This document shows, one piece after another, positions 16,328-24,046 of a stretch of DNA of 42,566 bases. Under the pieces are notes generated by a model. It saw nothing but the letters and a program-made list of their open reading frames with translations. It did not search any database and was not told where the DNA came from. Position 1 is the stretch's first letter. Each line of letters starts with the position of its first letter. This stretch comes from an uncultured Clostridia bacterium. Lineage in GTDB: Bacteria > Bacillota > Clostridia > UBA1381. The DNA lies in the NCBI GenBank assembly GCA_934463455.1, contig CAKSJU010000005.1, positions 1 to 42,566 on the forward strand, in the 5' to 3' direction. The translations under genes and the position numbers were made by a program.

Positions 16328-16780
16328 CTATCTCGTTCTGAAAAGCTTTTCCAATCTTTTGCTTAATTTTTTTGCTTCCTCGGGATTTTCGGCAATTACC
16401 AATATTGTATCATCTCCGGCTATGGTACCCAGAATTTCCTGTCCCATAATCGAATCAAGCGATGCGGCAACCGCCGGAGCCATTCCCGAGTATGTTTTTA
16501 TTATCACTGTGTGCATTGCGTAATCCACACTCGTTACAGCTCTTGAAAAAATATTCAAATGCTGCGTCGATTCGGTTTTTGCTCTGTTTGCGAAAGCATA
16601 TTTATAGCCCCCGCCCGCCGACGGTATCTTGACAAGCCCCAGCTCTTTAATATCTCTTGAAACGGTTGCCTGAGTAACCTCAAAATCTTCCTTTTTCAAA
16701 AGCTCGGTGAGCTGTTCCTGTGTTTTAACCTCTTCGTCCTTTATGAGTCTTAAAATTCTTGAATGTCTCTTTTGCTTCAT
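16328..16780 (-). CDS. argR: arginine repressor ArgR/AhrC
   Basis: Arginine-responsive hexameric transcription regulator, 150 residues. The N-terminal winged helix (MKQKRHSRILRLI ... TQATVSRDIKELGLVK) contains the SR-D/ELG recognition helix. The C-terminal oligomerisation and arginine-binding domain has GTIAGDDTILVI, with the Asp pair that contacts arginine. The ATG at 16780 is preceded by AAAGG; a GTG nine codons earlier is less likely. It sits between nadK and recN, as usual in Clostridia. No arginine biosynthesis gene is in the window. Confidence 0.95.
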   Translation of the reverse strand: MKQKRHSRILRLIKDEEVKTQEQLTELLKKEDFEVTQATVSRDIKELGLVKIPSAGGGYKYAFANRAKTESTQHLNIFSRAVTSVDYAMHTVIIKTYSGMAPAVAASLDSIMGQEILGTIAGDDTILVIAENPEEAKKLSKRLEKLFRTR

Positions 16781-16880
16781 ATTAATATCCACAACCTTTC
16801 TGCCCACAAACAGTAAATTAAAAATATCCGCACGCTCATTGTAGGCAGATAATACGTATACCGGATATTATTTCTTTCAA

Positions 16881-17714
16881 TCAAAGCTTTTGTATCATAA
16901 TATCATAAAATGATTGTGTACCCATTTTAATAAGTTTTACTTTTTCTTCCGCTTTGCTCAGCACTACACGCTCTCCGTGCGTTATATGCTCCTTTATCTG
17001 ACCGTCAATGGTAACAATTGCGTCATCCCCTCCGCGCTGCATAACTCTCACGCTGATTTTATTTGACGCAGACAAAATCGCACATCTGCTTGAAAGCATA
17101 TGAGCGCAAATAGGCGTTGCTATAAACATTTCCATTGTCGGGTCGGCAACCGGTCCCCCTGCCGAAAGCGAATATGCCGTAGAGCCGGTCGGAGTTGCGA
17201 TAATCACTCCGTCGGCAATATATTCATTCACCTTTTCATCTTCCTTGTAAAGCTCAAGAGCAAGCATTTCGGCACTTGATTTTGATACTACAGCGTCATT
17301 TAAGGCATAATAAACCGCTCCCTCACCCGCTCCGCGGCAGATTGAAATTTTCATCATCATTCTTTCTTCGATTTTATAATCTCCGCAAAGGAGTCTTCGG
17401 GCAGCCTCTTCAATTTCATCCTTTTCAATTTCGGTCATAAAGCCTATATGCCCCATATTTATCCCCATTATCGGAATATGCCTTTTTGCGCACGGCTCGG
17501 CTGCCTGCAAAATTGTTCCGTCCCCGCCTATCACAACCACGCAGTCGGCAATTTTGTAAAGCTCGTCTCCGAGATAACATGCGGAAAGACCGCAATCCTT
17601 ATAAAATTCATTCATATAAATCTCCGCTTTGTTTTCAAGTGCGGCAATAAGTCGTTTTGTTACATGCAGACCTACATCCTTTGTCTGATTTGGGATAACG
17701 GCAATTTTTTTCAC
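16881..17714 (-). CDS. nadK: NAD+ kinase
   Basis: Phosphorylates NAD+ to NADP+ in the cytoplasm. The 277-residue product starts at a GTG (17714) with GGAGGAG seven bases upstream; it then reads KKIAVIPNQTKD. Diagnostic motifs are VVVIGGDGTIL (GGDGT) near residue 60, NEYIADGVIIATPTGSTAYSLSAGGP in the NAD site, and a Cys/His-containing turn ATPICAHMLSSR. Upstream is a consensus promoter (17757-17785). It leads the nadK-argR-recN-rseC unit. Confidence 0.95.
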   Translation of the reverse strand: MKKIAVIPNQTKDVGLHVTKRLIAALENKAEIYMNEFYKDCGLSACYLGDELYKIADCVVVIGGDGTILQAAEPCAKRHIPIMGINMGHIGFMTEIEKDEIEEAARRLLCGDYKIEERMMMKISICRGAGEGAVYYALNDAVVSKSSAEMLALELYKEDEKVNEYIADGVIIATPTGSTAYSLSAGGPVADPTMEMFIATPICAHMLSSRCAILSASNKISVRVMQRGGDDAIVTIDGQIKEHITHGERVVLSKAEEKVKLIKMGTQSFYDIMIQKL

Positions 17715-17756
17715 CTGTTCTCTCCTCCGTGTCGGTATATTTGTATATTTATACAT

Positions 17757-17785
17757 ATTATACACTATATTTTTATAAATTTCAA
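17757..17785 (-). promoter_or_regulatory. sigma-A promoter of the nadK unit
   Basis: On the minus strand TTGAAA (17780-17785), a 17-base spacer and TATAAT (17757-17762). It is 43 bases before the nadK GTG and back-to-back with the rnf promoter. Confidence 0.75.
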
Positions 17786-17825
17786 TATCTTTAAAGTTTT
17801 TTTCTTTTTAATTATGCAAAAATTC

Positions 17826-17854
17826 TTGATTTGGCTAAAAAATTATGGTATACT
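17826..17854 (+). promoter_or_regulatory. sigma-A promoter of the rnf operon
   Basis: TTGATT (17826-17831), a 17-base spacer and TATACT (17849-17854), about 80 bases before the rnfC start. It is divergent from the nadK promoter, leaving about 40 bases between the two -35 boxes. Confidence 0.75.
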
Positions 17855-17893
17855 GGTGTTATATTGTATATGTTTAATAGATAATGCAGCCCT

Positions 17894-17909
17894 GCAATGC
17901 CTGCATTGC
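17894..17909 (+). promoter_or_regulatory. palindrome in the rnf leader, possible operator
   Basis: GCAATGC (17894-17900) and GCATTGC (17903-17909) are a perfect inverted repeat with a 2-base centre. It is too tight to form a good RNA hairpin loop, so a DNA-binding site is more plausible. It lies about 35 bases after the predicted transcription start and 23 bases before rnfC. It does not match the Rex consensus. Confidence 0.4.
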
Positions 17910-17932
17910 TTGGTTGAGAAAGGATGATATTT

Positions 17933-19246
17933 ATGTCCGTTACATTCAAAGGCGGGTTACATATCCCCGATTGTAAGGAAATTACAAGCTCTATACCTAT
18001 AAAAAAAGCCGAAGGCGCAAAAGAACACATCTTTCCGCTTCAGCAGCATATAGGAGCACCGCTTGATTTACTTGTTGAAAAAGGTGATTACGTATATGTC
18101 GGTCAGCCGATTGCTTCTTCGGATGCTTTTGTGTCTGCTCCGCTTCACTCTTCAATCTCCGGAACGGTTACAAAAATCGCTCCTCATCTTCACCCGTCGG
18201 GTGCGGAAGTCACATCTGTATTTATTGAAAATGATTTCAAGTATACTCTTTATCCGGAGCTGAAAACATATAACCCCGACGAAATGTCTGTCGAAGAAAT
18301 GCTTAAGGTCGTAAAAGACGCCGGTATTGTCGGCATGGGCGGCGCAGGCTTCCCGACGCATGTCAAGCTTTCTCCGCCGAAAGATAAAACAATAACTCAT
18401 ATTATCGTCAACGGTGCGGAATGCGAGCCTTATCTCACCTCCGACCACAGACGCATGTTAGAAGCACCCGAAAAAATAACCGGCGGTTTAAAAATCGCAA
18501 TGAAAATACTGGGCTTAAATGACGGATACATAGGCGTTGAGGAGAACAAACCGGATGCTATAAAGATATTAAATAAAGTCTGTCCGGACAATATTCATGT
18601 AGTTTCCCTAAAAACGAAATATCCTCAGGGTGCGGAAAAACAGCTTATTTATGCCATAACCAAGCGCCGCGTCCCCTCAGGCGGTCTTCCTGCCGATGCA
18701 GGTGCTATTGTTATAAACATAGACACGGTGACGGCAATATATAAGGCTTTTTATGAGGGACTTCCGCTGATAGAGCGCATTGTGACCATGTCCGGTGACT
18801 CTTATAAAAACCCCTGCAATCTTGAAGTTCGGACAGGTGTTCCGTTTTCTTTTCTTGTTGAGCAGGCAGGTGGATTTACCAAAGAGGTGAAAAAATTCAT
18901 CATGGGCGGTCCGATGATGGGAATTGCTCAATACTCGCTCGATGTACCGGTTATAAAAACCACCTCGTGCCTTTTGGCTCTTTCCGAGGTAAGCTCCGGA
19001 TATGACAAAGACACTCCGTGCATAAAATGCGGAACGTGCGTTGCTCATTGTCCGATGCGGCTTTCACCGCTATACCTTTCCAAATACTCCCGCGAAAACG
19101 ATTTGGAAAAATGCGAAAAATTCCACATTCTCGACTGTATCGAATGCGGACTTTGTTCATATCTTTGCCCGGGGCTGCAAAGTCCTCTTTCAAATATCAG
19201 AATCGCAAAACAAAAAATACTTGAAAACAGAAGAAAAAATAAATAA
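17933..19246 (+). CDS. rnfC: Rnf complex subunit RnfC
   Basis: Peripheral NADH/flavin-binding and electron-transfer subunit of the Rnf ferredoxin:NAD+ oxidoreductase. 437 residues, with an N-terminal Rnf-specific barrel (TFKGGLHIPDCKE), an NADH/FMN-binding core similar to NuoF (GIVGMGGAGFPTHVKLSPP, NGAECEPYLTSDHRRM), a SLBB-type region (RTGVPFSFLVEQAGG), and two [4Fe-4S] motifs, CIKCGTCVAHCP and CIECGLCSYLCP. The ATG at 17933 has AAAGGA eight bases upstream; an ATG three codons earlier is less well placed. It is the first gene of the rnfCDGEAB operon. Confidence 0.96.
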   Translation: MSVTFKGGLHIPDCKEITSSIPIKKAEGAKEHIFPLQQHIGAPLDLLVEKGDYVYVGQPIASSDAFVSAPLHSSISGTVTKIAPHLHPSGAEVTSVFIENDFKYTLYPELKTYNPDEMSVEEMLKVVKDAGIVGMGGAGFPTHVKLSPPKDKTITHIIVNGAECEPYLTSDHRRMLEAPEKITGGLKIAMKILGLNDGYIGVEENKPDAIKILNKVCPDNIHVVSLKTKYPQGAEKQLIYAITKRRVPSGGLPADAGAIVINIDTVTAIYKAFYEGLPLIERIVTMSGDSYKNPCNLEVRTGVPFSFLVEQAGGFTKEVKKFIMGGPMMGIAQYSLDVPVIKTTSCLLALSEVSSGYDKDTPCIKCGTCVAHCPMRLSPLYLSKYSRENDLEKCEKFHILDCIECGLCSYLCPGLQSPLSNIRIAKQKILENRRKNK

Positions 19247-19270
19247 TTTCGGAAAGGACTGACTACATAA

Positions 19271-20236
19271 ATGGATTATAAATTTATTGTTTCCTCCTCA
19301 CCGCATATTCATAAGGAGGAATCCATATCATCTATAATGCTTGATGTCATTATTGCACTTATTCCGGCTGCAATCTGCGGAATTTATTCATTCGGCTACC
19401 GTGCCGCGCTTGTACTGCTAACTTCTATGGCAGCCTGCGTCATATCGGAATACGCTTATGAAAAGCTGATGAAAAAAAATATTACAACCTCCGATTGTTC
19501 GGCACTTCTTACCGGACTTTTGCTCGGTCTTAACCTACCGCCGTCAATACCCTTATGGATGGCGGCATGCGGCGGATTTTTTGCAATAGTCGTTGTAAAG
19601 CAGCTCTACGGCGGTCTCGGAAAAAACTTTATGAATCCCGCCCTTGCTGCAAGATGCTTTATGCTTATTTCATGGGCGGGCGCAATGACATCCTTTACAG
19701 AGCCAAACTCCGCAGCACAGGCTGTTTCATCCGCAACTCCGCTTGCGATATTAAAAGGAACGGCAAGCGAAAGTCTGCCCACTCTTGCGCAAAGCTTCTG
19801 GGGACACACAGCCGGATGTATCGGTGAAGTTTCCGCGGCTATGCTTTTAATAGGCTTTGCATATCTTTTATTGAGAAAAGTTATTTCGCCGCGTATTCCG
19901 GTTATATTTGTTCTGACCTTTGCCGTACTGACATTCTTGTTCGGCAATAATCAAAGCGGAGAAAATCAGCTTGTTTTCACTCTGCTTCATATATTAAACG
20001 GCGGACTTTTACTCGGTGCAATTTTTATGGCAACCGATTATGTTACAACACCGACCACAGCGGCAGGGCAAACAATATTTGCAATCGGCTGCGGGTTGAT
20101 AACCTTTGTGATAAGACGTTTCGGAGGATACCCCGAAGGAACATCTTTTGCAATCATTCTTATGAACTTAACTGCTCCGTTAATAGACAGTGCAATACTG
20201 CCGAGAAGATTTGGCGAGGTGAAAAAAAATGCTTAG
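19271..20236 (+). CDS. rnfD: Rnf complex subunit RnfD
   Basis: Membrane subunit with covalently bound FMN. 321 residues, strongly hydrophobic, with about 8-10 membrane helices. The flavinylation region reads SSATPLAILKG (Thr in the S-A-T motif, about residues 155-165). NFMNPALAARCFMLISW and TTPTTAAGQTIFAIGCGL are family marks. AAAGGA lies 12 bases upstream. It overlaps rnfG by 8 bases. Confidence 0.95.
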   Translation: MDYKFIVSSSPHIHKEESISSIMLDVIIALIPAAICGIYSFGYRAALVLLTSMAACVISEYAYEKLMKKNITTSDCSALLTGLLLGLNLPPSIPLWMAACGGFFAIVVVKQLYGGLGKNFMNPALAARCFMLISWAGAMTSFTEPNSAAQAVSSATPLAILKGTASESLPTLAQSFWGHTAGCIGEVSAAMLLIGFAYLLLRKVISPRIPVIFVLTFAVLTFLFGNNQSGENQLVFTLLHILNGGLLLGAIFMATDYVTTPTTAAGQTIFAIGCGLITFVIRRFGGYPEGTSFAIILMNLTAPLIDSAILPRRFGEVKKNA

Positions 20237-20795
20237 TAAATCCGAAAAAATTGAAATTATTAAAACAGGATTGATTTTATTTTTAATAACGGCTGTTTCA
20301 GCAGGACTTTTGGCAGTCGTAAATGCGAAAACCGCACCGATTATCAAAGAAAACGAGCTTATAAAGGAGCAAAGCGCAATGAAATTGGTTTTGCCGGACG
20401 CAAGCGGTTTTGATGAAGAAAATCTTGCAAACGATGAAATGGACAAAACAATCACCGCAGTTTATAAAAGTAAAAATAATGTGGGATATGTCGTAATGGC
20501 GTCTCCTCTCGGTTACGGCGGAGCTGTATCTCTCGCGATAGGAGTGTCCGAAGACGGAAAAGTATGCGGTGTGAACGTCATTTCCAATTCGGAAACCGCC
20601 GGACTCGGCGCAAAATGTACCGATGAGGAATGGCTTTCTCAGTTTGTCGGCAAATCCGACGGTATATCCGTTTCAAAGGGCAATGCAAAGGATAATCAAA
20701 TCAATGCCATTTCCTCCGCGACAATTACTTCAAAAGCGGTTACCTCCGGAGTAAATTCGGCAATTGCAGCCGCAAAGCTTGCCAAAGAGGAATAG
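20229..20795 (+). CDS. rnfG: Rnf complex subunit RnfG
   Basis: Electron-transfer subunit with one N-terminal membrane helix (about residues 12-32) and an extracytoplasmic FMN-binding domain. 188 residues. The flavinylation motif is AISSATITSKAV near residues 160-171, where the Thr of S-A-T carries FMN in the family; the usual SGAT reads SSAT here, as it does in RnfD. GYGGAVSLAIGV and ETAGLGAK are also typical. It starts inside the rnfD end, so the two are translationally coupled. Confidence 0.94.
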   Translation: MLSKSEKIEIIKTGLILFLITAVSAGLLAVVNAKTAPIIKENELIKEQSAMKLVLPDASGFDEENLANDEMDKTITAVYKSKNNVGYVVMASPLGYGGAVSLAIGVSEDGKVCGVNVISNSETAGLGAKCTDEEWLSQFVGKSDGISVSKGNAKDNQINAISSATITSKAVTSGVNSAIAAAKLAKEE

Positions 20796-20846
20796 CTTTC
20801 CTCCGAATTTGTGCCTTTTACGGCACGGAAAGGACAGTATATAAAT

Positions 20847-21458
20847 ATGAAGAAAACATCAATATTTTTTAACGGACTTATAAAAGAAAATCCGACCTTT
20901 GTGCAGCTTTTGGGAATGTGTCCGACTCTTGCGGTCACAACCGGGCTGAAAAACGGTCTTGGTATGGGGCTTTCGGCAACTGCCGTTTTAATAGCCTCAA
21001 ACGCTCTTATCTCTCTTTTAAGAAAAATTATTCCCGAAAAAGTGAGAATAGCGGCATACATAGTTATCATCGCTGCATTCGTAACGATTATTGAAATGTG
21101 CCTTAACGCTTTTCTGCCCGATTTATCGGCACAGCTCGGCATATTTATTCCTCTTATAGTCGTAAACTGCATAATTCTTGCGCGTGCCGAAAGCTTTGCT
21201 TCAAAAAACCCGGTCGGTGCATCGGCTGTGGACGGTCTCGGCATGGGGCTCGGCTTCACTCTTGCACTGTGTATAATTTCTATGGTACGCGAATTTATCG
21301 GCTTCGGTACAATTTGGGATATTCCCGTTTACGGCAAGATAATTACCCCCGCGGCAATTATCTCAATGCCTCCGGGCGGATTTTTGGTACTCGGCTCACT
21401 TATTGCTCTTATTAATTTCATTGTATCAAAGAAAAAGAAAGCGGGTGAAGAAGAATGA
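20847..21458 (+). CDS. rnfE: Rnf complex subunit RnfE
   Basis: Integral membrane subunit, 203 residues, about six membrane helices. Family marks: FFNGLIKENPTFVQLLGMCPTLAVTT at the N-terminus, LGIFIPLIVVNCIILARAE, and VDGLGMGLGFTLAL. The ATG at 20847 has GGAAAGGA about 12 bases upstream; an earlier in-frame ATG (20811) begins with non-family residues and has no site. RnfE and RnfA form an inverted-topology pair; their conserved Cys (here MCPTL and VVNC) hold an iron-sulfur cluster in the membrane in recent structures. It overlaps rnfA as ATGA. Confidence 0.95.
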   Translation: MKKTSIFFNGLIKENPTFVQLLGMCPTLAVTTGLKNGLGMGLSATAVLIASNALISLLRKIIPEKVRIAAYIVIIAAFVTIIEMCLNAFLPDLSAQLGIFIPLIVVNCIILARAESFASKNPVGASAVDGLGMGLGFTLALCIISMVREFIGFGTIWDIPVYGKIITPAAIISMPPGGFLVLGSLIALINFIVSKKKKAGEEE

Positions 21459-22030
21459 AAATACTTTCAATTTTGATTGCCGCTCTGTTTACCGAGAATT
21501 TTGTTATGGTAAAATTTATGGGTATCTGCCCGTTTCTCGGTGTTTCAAAGAAAAAGGATACCGCTGTCGGAATGGGAATGGCAGTAACTTTTGTTATGGC
21601 TCTCGCCTCCGCAATCACATGGCTGGTAAATCAATATCTTTTAAAGCCGTTTTCTCTGGAATATCTTCAGACGATAATCTTCATACTGATTATCGCGGGG
21701 CTTGTGCAGTTCGTGGAAATGTTTGTAAAAAAATCCATGCCTGCTCTTTATAACGCGCTCGGCATATATCTGCCGCTGATTACCACAAACTGCGCGGTTT
21801 TGGGTGTCACTCTTTTGAATGTGCAATATGAATATAACTTCATAGAATCATTTCTTTACGGTGCGTTTGCCGCAATCGGCTTTACCCTTGCAATCGTACT
21901 GTTTGCGGGTATTCGGGAAACAATCTCGGAAAAAAATATTCCGAAATCATTCTGCGGATTTCCTATAGCGCTTATAACTGCCGGTCTTATGGCAATAGCT
22001 TTTATGGGATTTTCCGGTTTTAGTATATAA
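21455..22030 (+). CDS. rnfA: Rnf complex subunit RnfA
   Basis: Integral membrane subunit homologous to RnfE, 191 residues with six membrane helices. Marks are ENFVMVKFMGICPFLGVSKK near the N-terminus and LGIYLPLITTNCAVLGV in the middle, carrying the two conserved Cys. The start overlaps the rnfE stop (ATGA), and the ribosome site lies inside rnfE. The operon order rnfC-D-G-E-A-B matches the Clostridial type. Confidence 0.96.
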   Translation: MKILSILIAALFTENFVMVKFMGICPFLGVSKKKDTAVGMGMAVTFVMALASAITWLVNQYLLKPFSLEYLQTIIFILIIAGLVQFVEMFVKKSMPALYNALGIYLPLITTNCAVLGVTLLNVQYEYNFIESFLYGAFAAIGFTLAIVLFAGIRETISEKNIPKSFCGFPIALITAGLMAIAFMGFSGFSI

Positions 22031-22045
22031 GGAGGTAGGAAAATC

Positions 22046-22840
22046 ATGTCACAAATTATACCTGCTGTACTGACAGTCGGCGGTACCGGACTTGTGTTCG
22101 GCTGTATACTTGCCTTTGCATCATTTATTTTTAAAGTAGAAGAAGACGAAAGAACAGAGCTTATTGTAAAAGTGCTTCCCGGTGCAAACTGCGGAGGCTG
22201 CGGATATGCCGGCTGTGCGGCTTACGCCGCTGCAATCGTTGAGGGAAAAGCACCCTTGAATGCCTGCGGTGTCGGCAAAGAAGCAGTAAGCAAAAAAATC
22301 GCAGAAATAATGGGTGCGGAAGCGGAATCCGCCGAGCCTCTCGTTGCTTCGGTTATGTGCGTCGGTACATGCGATTTGGCAAAGGAAAAATATGAATATG
22401 ACGGAATTGCCGATTGTGTATCGGCAAACAAGCTTGCAGGCGGCGCAAAGGCTTGCCGAAACGGTTGTCTCGGTCTCGGCAGCTGCGCAAAGGTCTGTCC
22501 TTTCGGTGCTATTTCCGTTTCTGACGGGGTTGCCGTTGTGGACAAGGAAAAATGCACGGCTTGCGGTAAATGTGTAAGCACATGTCCCAAGCATATAATC
22601 AAGCTCATTCCTCAAAAATCCAAATATGTTGTAAAATGTTCTTCAACCGCAGCCGGTGCACAAACGATAAAAGCTTGTTCGGCAGGCTGCATAGGCTGTA
22701 AAATGTGCGAGAAAAACTGTCCGAAAAGTGCTGTAAAGGTTGAAAATAACCTTGCGGAAATTGACTATTCAATTTGTGTAGGCTGCGGCATATGTGCCGA
22801 AAAATGTCCTAAAAAAATAATCCGAAAGGAAGAAATATAA
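22046..22840 (+). CDS. rnfB: Rnf complex subunit RnfB (polyferredoxin)
   Basis: Ferredoxin-accepting subunit, 264 residues: an N-terminal membrane helix (about 6-29), the Fe-S domain GANCGGCGYAGCAAYA, then a chain of CxxCxxCxxxCP motifs including CTACGKCVSTCP, CIGCKMCEKNCP and CVGCGICAEKCP. The number of Cys residues suggests about six clusters, as in other Firmicutes RnfB. An AGGAGG-like site lies upstream of the ATG. Its stop overlaps the start of the next gene by one base. Confidence 0.95.
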   Translation: MSQIIPAVLTVGGTGLVFGCILAFASFIFKVEEDERTELIVKVLPGANCGGCGYAGCAAYAAAIVEGKAPLNACGVGKEAVSKKIAEIMGAEAESAEPLVASVMCVGTCDLAKEKYEYDGIADCVSANKLAGGAKACRNGCLGLGSCAKVCPFGAISVSDGVAVVDKEKCTACGKCVSTCPKHIIKLIPQKSKYVVKCSSTAAGAQTIKACSAGCIGCKMCEKNCPKSAVKVENNLAEIDYSICVGCGICAEKCPKKIIRKEEI

Positions 22841-23745
22841 TGCAAAAAAACAGCAAATATCTGTTTTCCGTAGTCGTAATTCTGCTCCTCGCCCCGATTG
22901 TTTATTTTAGCGGAAACAACAAAAGTACGCCCGATTTTTCCGATTCGGCTCATATTGCCGCTCAGGACGGAAATCTGTGTATTAAATATATCGATGTGGG
23001 GCAGGGTGACAGTGAGCTCATTCGTCTTCCCGACGGCGAAACAATTCTTATCGACGCGGGAGAAAAAAAGAATGCGGACGCGGTTGTTTCAACCTTGAAC
23101 GATATGTCAGTTACAAAAATAGACTATCTTATAGCGACTCATCCTCATGCCGACCACATAGGCGGAATGTCGGAAATTGTCGAAGATTTTGAAATAGGCA
23201 AAGTATATATGCCGCGTGCCGACCACGATTCTCAGATCTATCTTGCGCTTCTTGAAGCAATTGACCGAAAAGGGCTTAAAATAACCGAAGCCAAAGCTGG
23301 AACAAGCTTTATTTCGGGAGATAATATCGACGCGGAATTTCTTGCTCCGTCATCGGAAGTTTACAGTTCGTTAAACGATTATTCGGCAGTTGTAAAATTA
23401 AAATATAAAAACAATTCATTTTTGTTCACCGGTGACGCGGAAACACTTTCGGAAAGCGAGATGCTCGGAAAAGGTTACGACCTGTCCGCCGATGTTTTAA
23501 AAGTCGGACATCACGGCAGCAAAACTTCAACCTCCGCGGAATTTCTCAATAAAGTCAATCCGAAATACGCAATAATAAGCTGCGGTGTGAACAATAAATA
23601 TTCTCATCCAGCGGAGGAAACTCTGGAAAAATTATCCTCAAAAAATATAAATGTATTTCGAACGGATTTAATGGGGACAATTACATTATACTCCGACGGA
23701 GATAATATAGCTTTCGAGGTGGAAAAAAATGCTTATAACAATTGA
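22840..23745 (+). CDS. ComEC/Rec2-like metallo-beta-lactamase-fold hydrolase, membrane-anchored
   Basis: 301 residues. An N-terminal hydrophobic segment (LFSVVVILLLAPIVYFS, about 8-24) acts as anchor or signal. An MBL-fold hydrolase follows: YIDVGQGDS, ILIDAGE, the metal motif THPHADHIGG (His101, His103, Asp105, His106), LFTGDAE and VGHHGSKTS. This is the competence-type subfamily like the C-terminal domain of ComEC, where it is thought to degrade DNA. No ComEC channel domain is present, so it is not a DNA-uptake protein by itself. The ATG overlaps the rnfB stop (TAATG) and its end overlaps the DUF3006 gene by 17 bases. The physiological role is unknown. Confidence 0.88.
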   Translation: MQKNSKYLFSVVVILLLAPIVYFSGNNKSTPDFSDSAHIAAQDGNLCIKYIDVGQGDSELIRLPDGETILIDAGEKKNADAVVSTLNDMSVTKIDYLIATHPHADHIGGMSEIVEDFEIGKVYMPRADHDSQIYLALLEAIDRKGLKITEAKAGTSFISGDNIDAEFLAPSSEVYSSLNDYSAVVKLKYKNNSFLFTGDAETLSESEMLGKGYDLSADVLKVGHHGSKTSTSAEFLNKVNPKYAIISCGVNNKYSHPAEETLEKLSSKNINVFRTDLMGTITLYSDGDNIAFEVEKNAYNN

Positions 23746-23923
23746 CAGATTTGAAGATGAATATGCCGTTTGCGAGCTTGAAGACGGCAGCTTTGCGGAT
23801 TTGCCGCGAAAGCTTTTTACCGATGCAAAAGAAGGCGATATTTTTCTGATTGAAAAAAACGAAAAAGAAGCATCCGCAAGAAAAGAAAAAATCAAAAAGC
23901 TGTCCGACAGACTTTTTGAATAA
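23729..23923 (+). CDS. DUF3006 small protein
   Basis: 64 residues, matching DUF3006: MLITIDRFEDEYAVCELEDG ... LFTDAKEGDIFLIE, followed by a charged C-terminal helix. DUF3006 proteins are commonly paired with ComEC-like MBL proteins, as here, but no function is known. It begins within the 3' end of the hydrolase gene with GAGGTGG five bases before the ATG, indicating translational coupling. A candidate terminator overlaps its last codons. Confidence 0.88.
   Translation: MLITIDRFEDEYAVCELEDGSFADLPRKLFTDAKEGDIFLIEKNEKEASARKEKIKKLSDRLFE
23894..23917 (+). terminator. candidate terminator inside the 3' end of the DUF3006 gene
   Basis: AAAAAGCTGT (23894-23903) pairs with ACAG/CTTTTT (23907-23917) across a 3-base loop with one bulged A. 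The T run is the right arm of the stem. It would end the rnf transcript just before the ftsH promoter. It lacks extra U after the stem, so confidence is moderate. Confidence 0.4.
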
Positions 23924-23958
23924 ATTATGTACTTACTTTAAATATTGTTTCCCTGCTA

Positions 23959-23987
23959 TTGACATAAATTGCAGGATGTGATATATT
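23959..23987 (+). promoter_or_regulatory. sigma-A promoter of ftsH
   Basis: Perfect TTGACA (23959-23964), a 17-base spacer and TATATT (23982-23987), about 60 bases before the ftsH start. Confidence 0.8.
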
Positions 23988-24046
23988 ATCATAGAAAAAG
24001 GGAATCATATGCAAATTTTTTTCCTTATTACAAAGGAGGACATACA

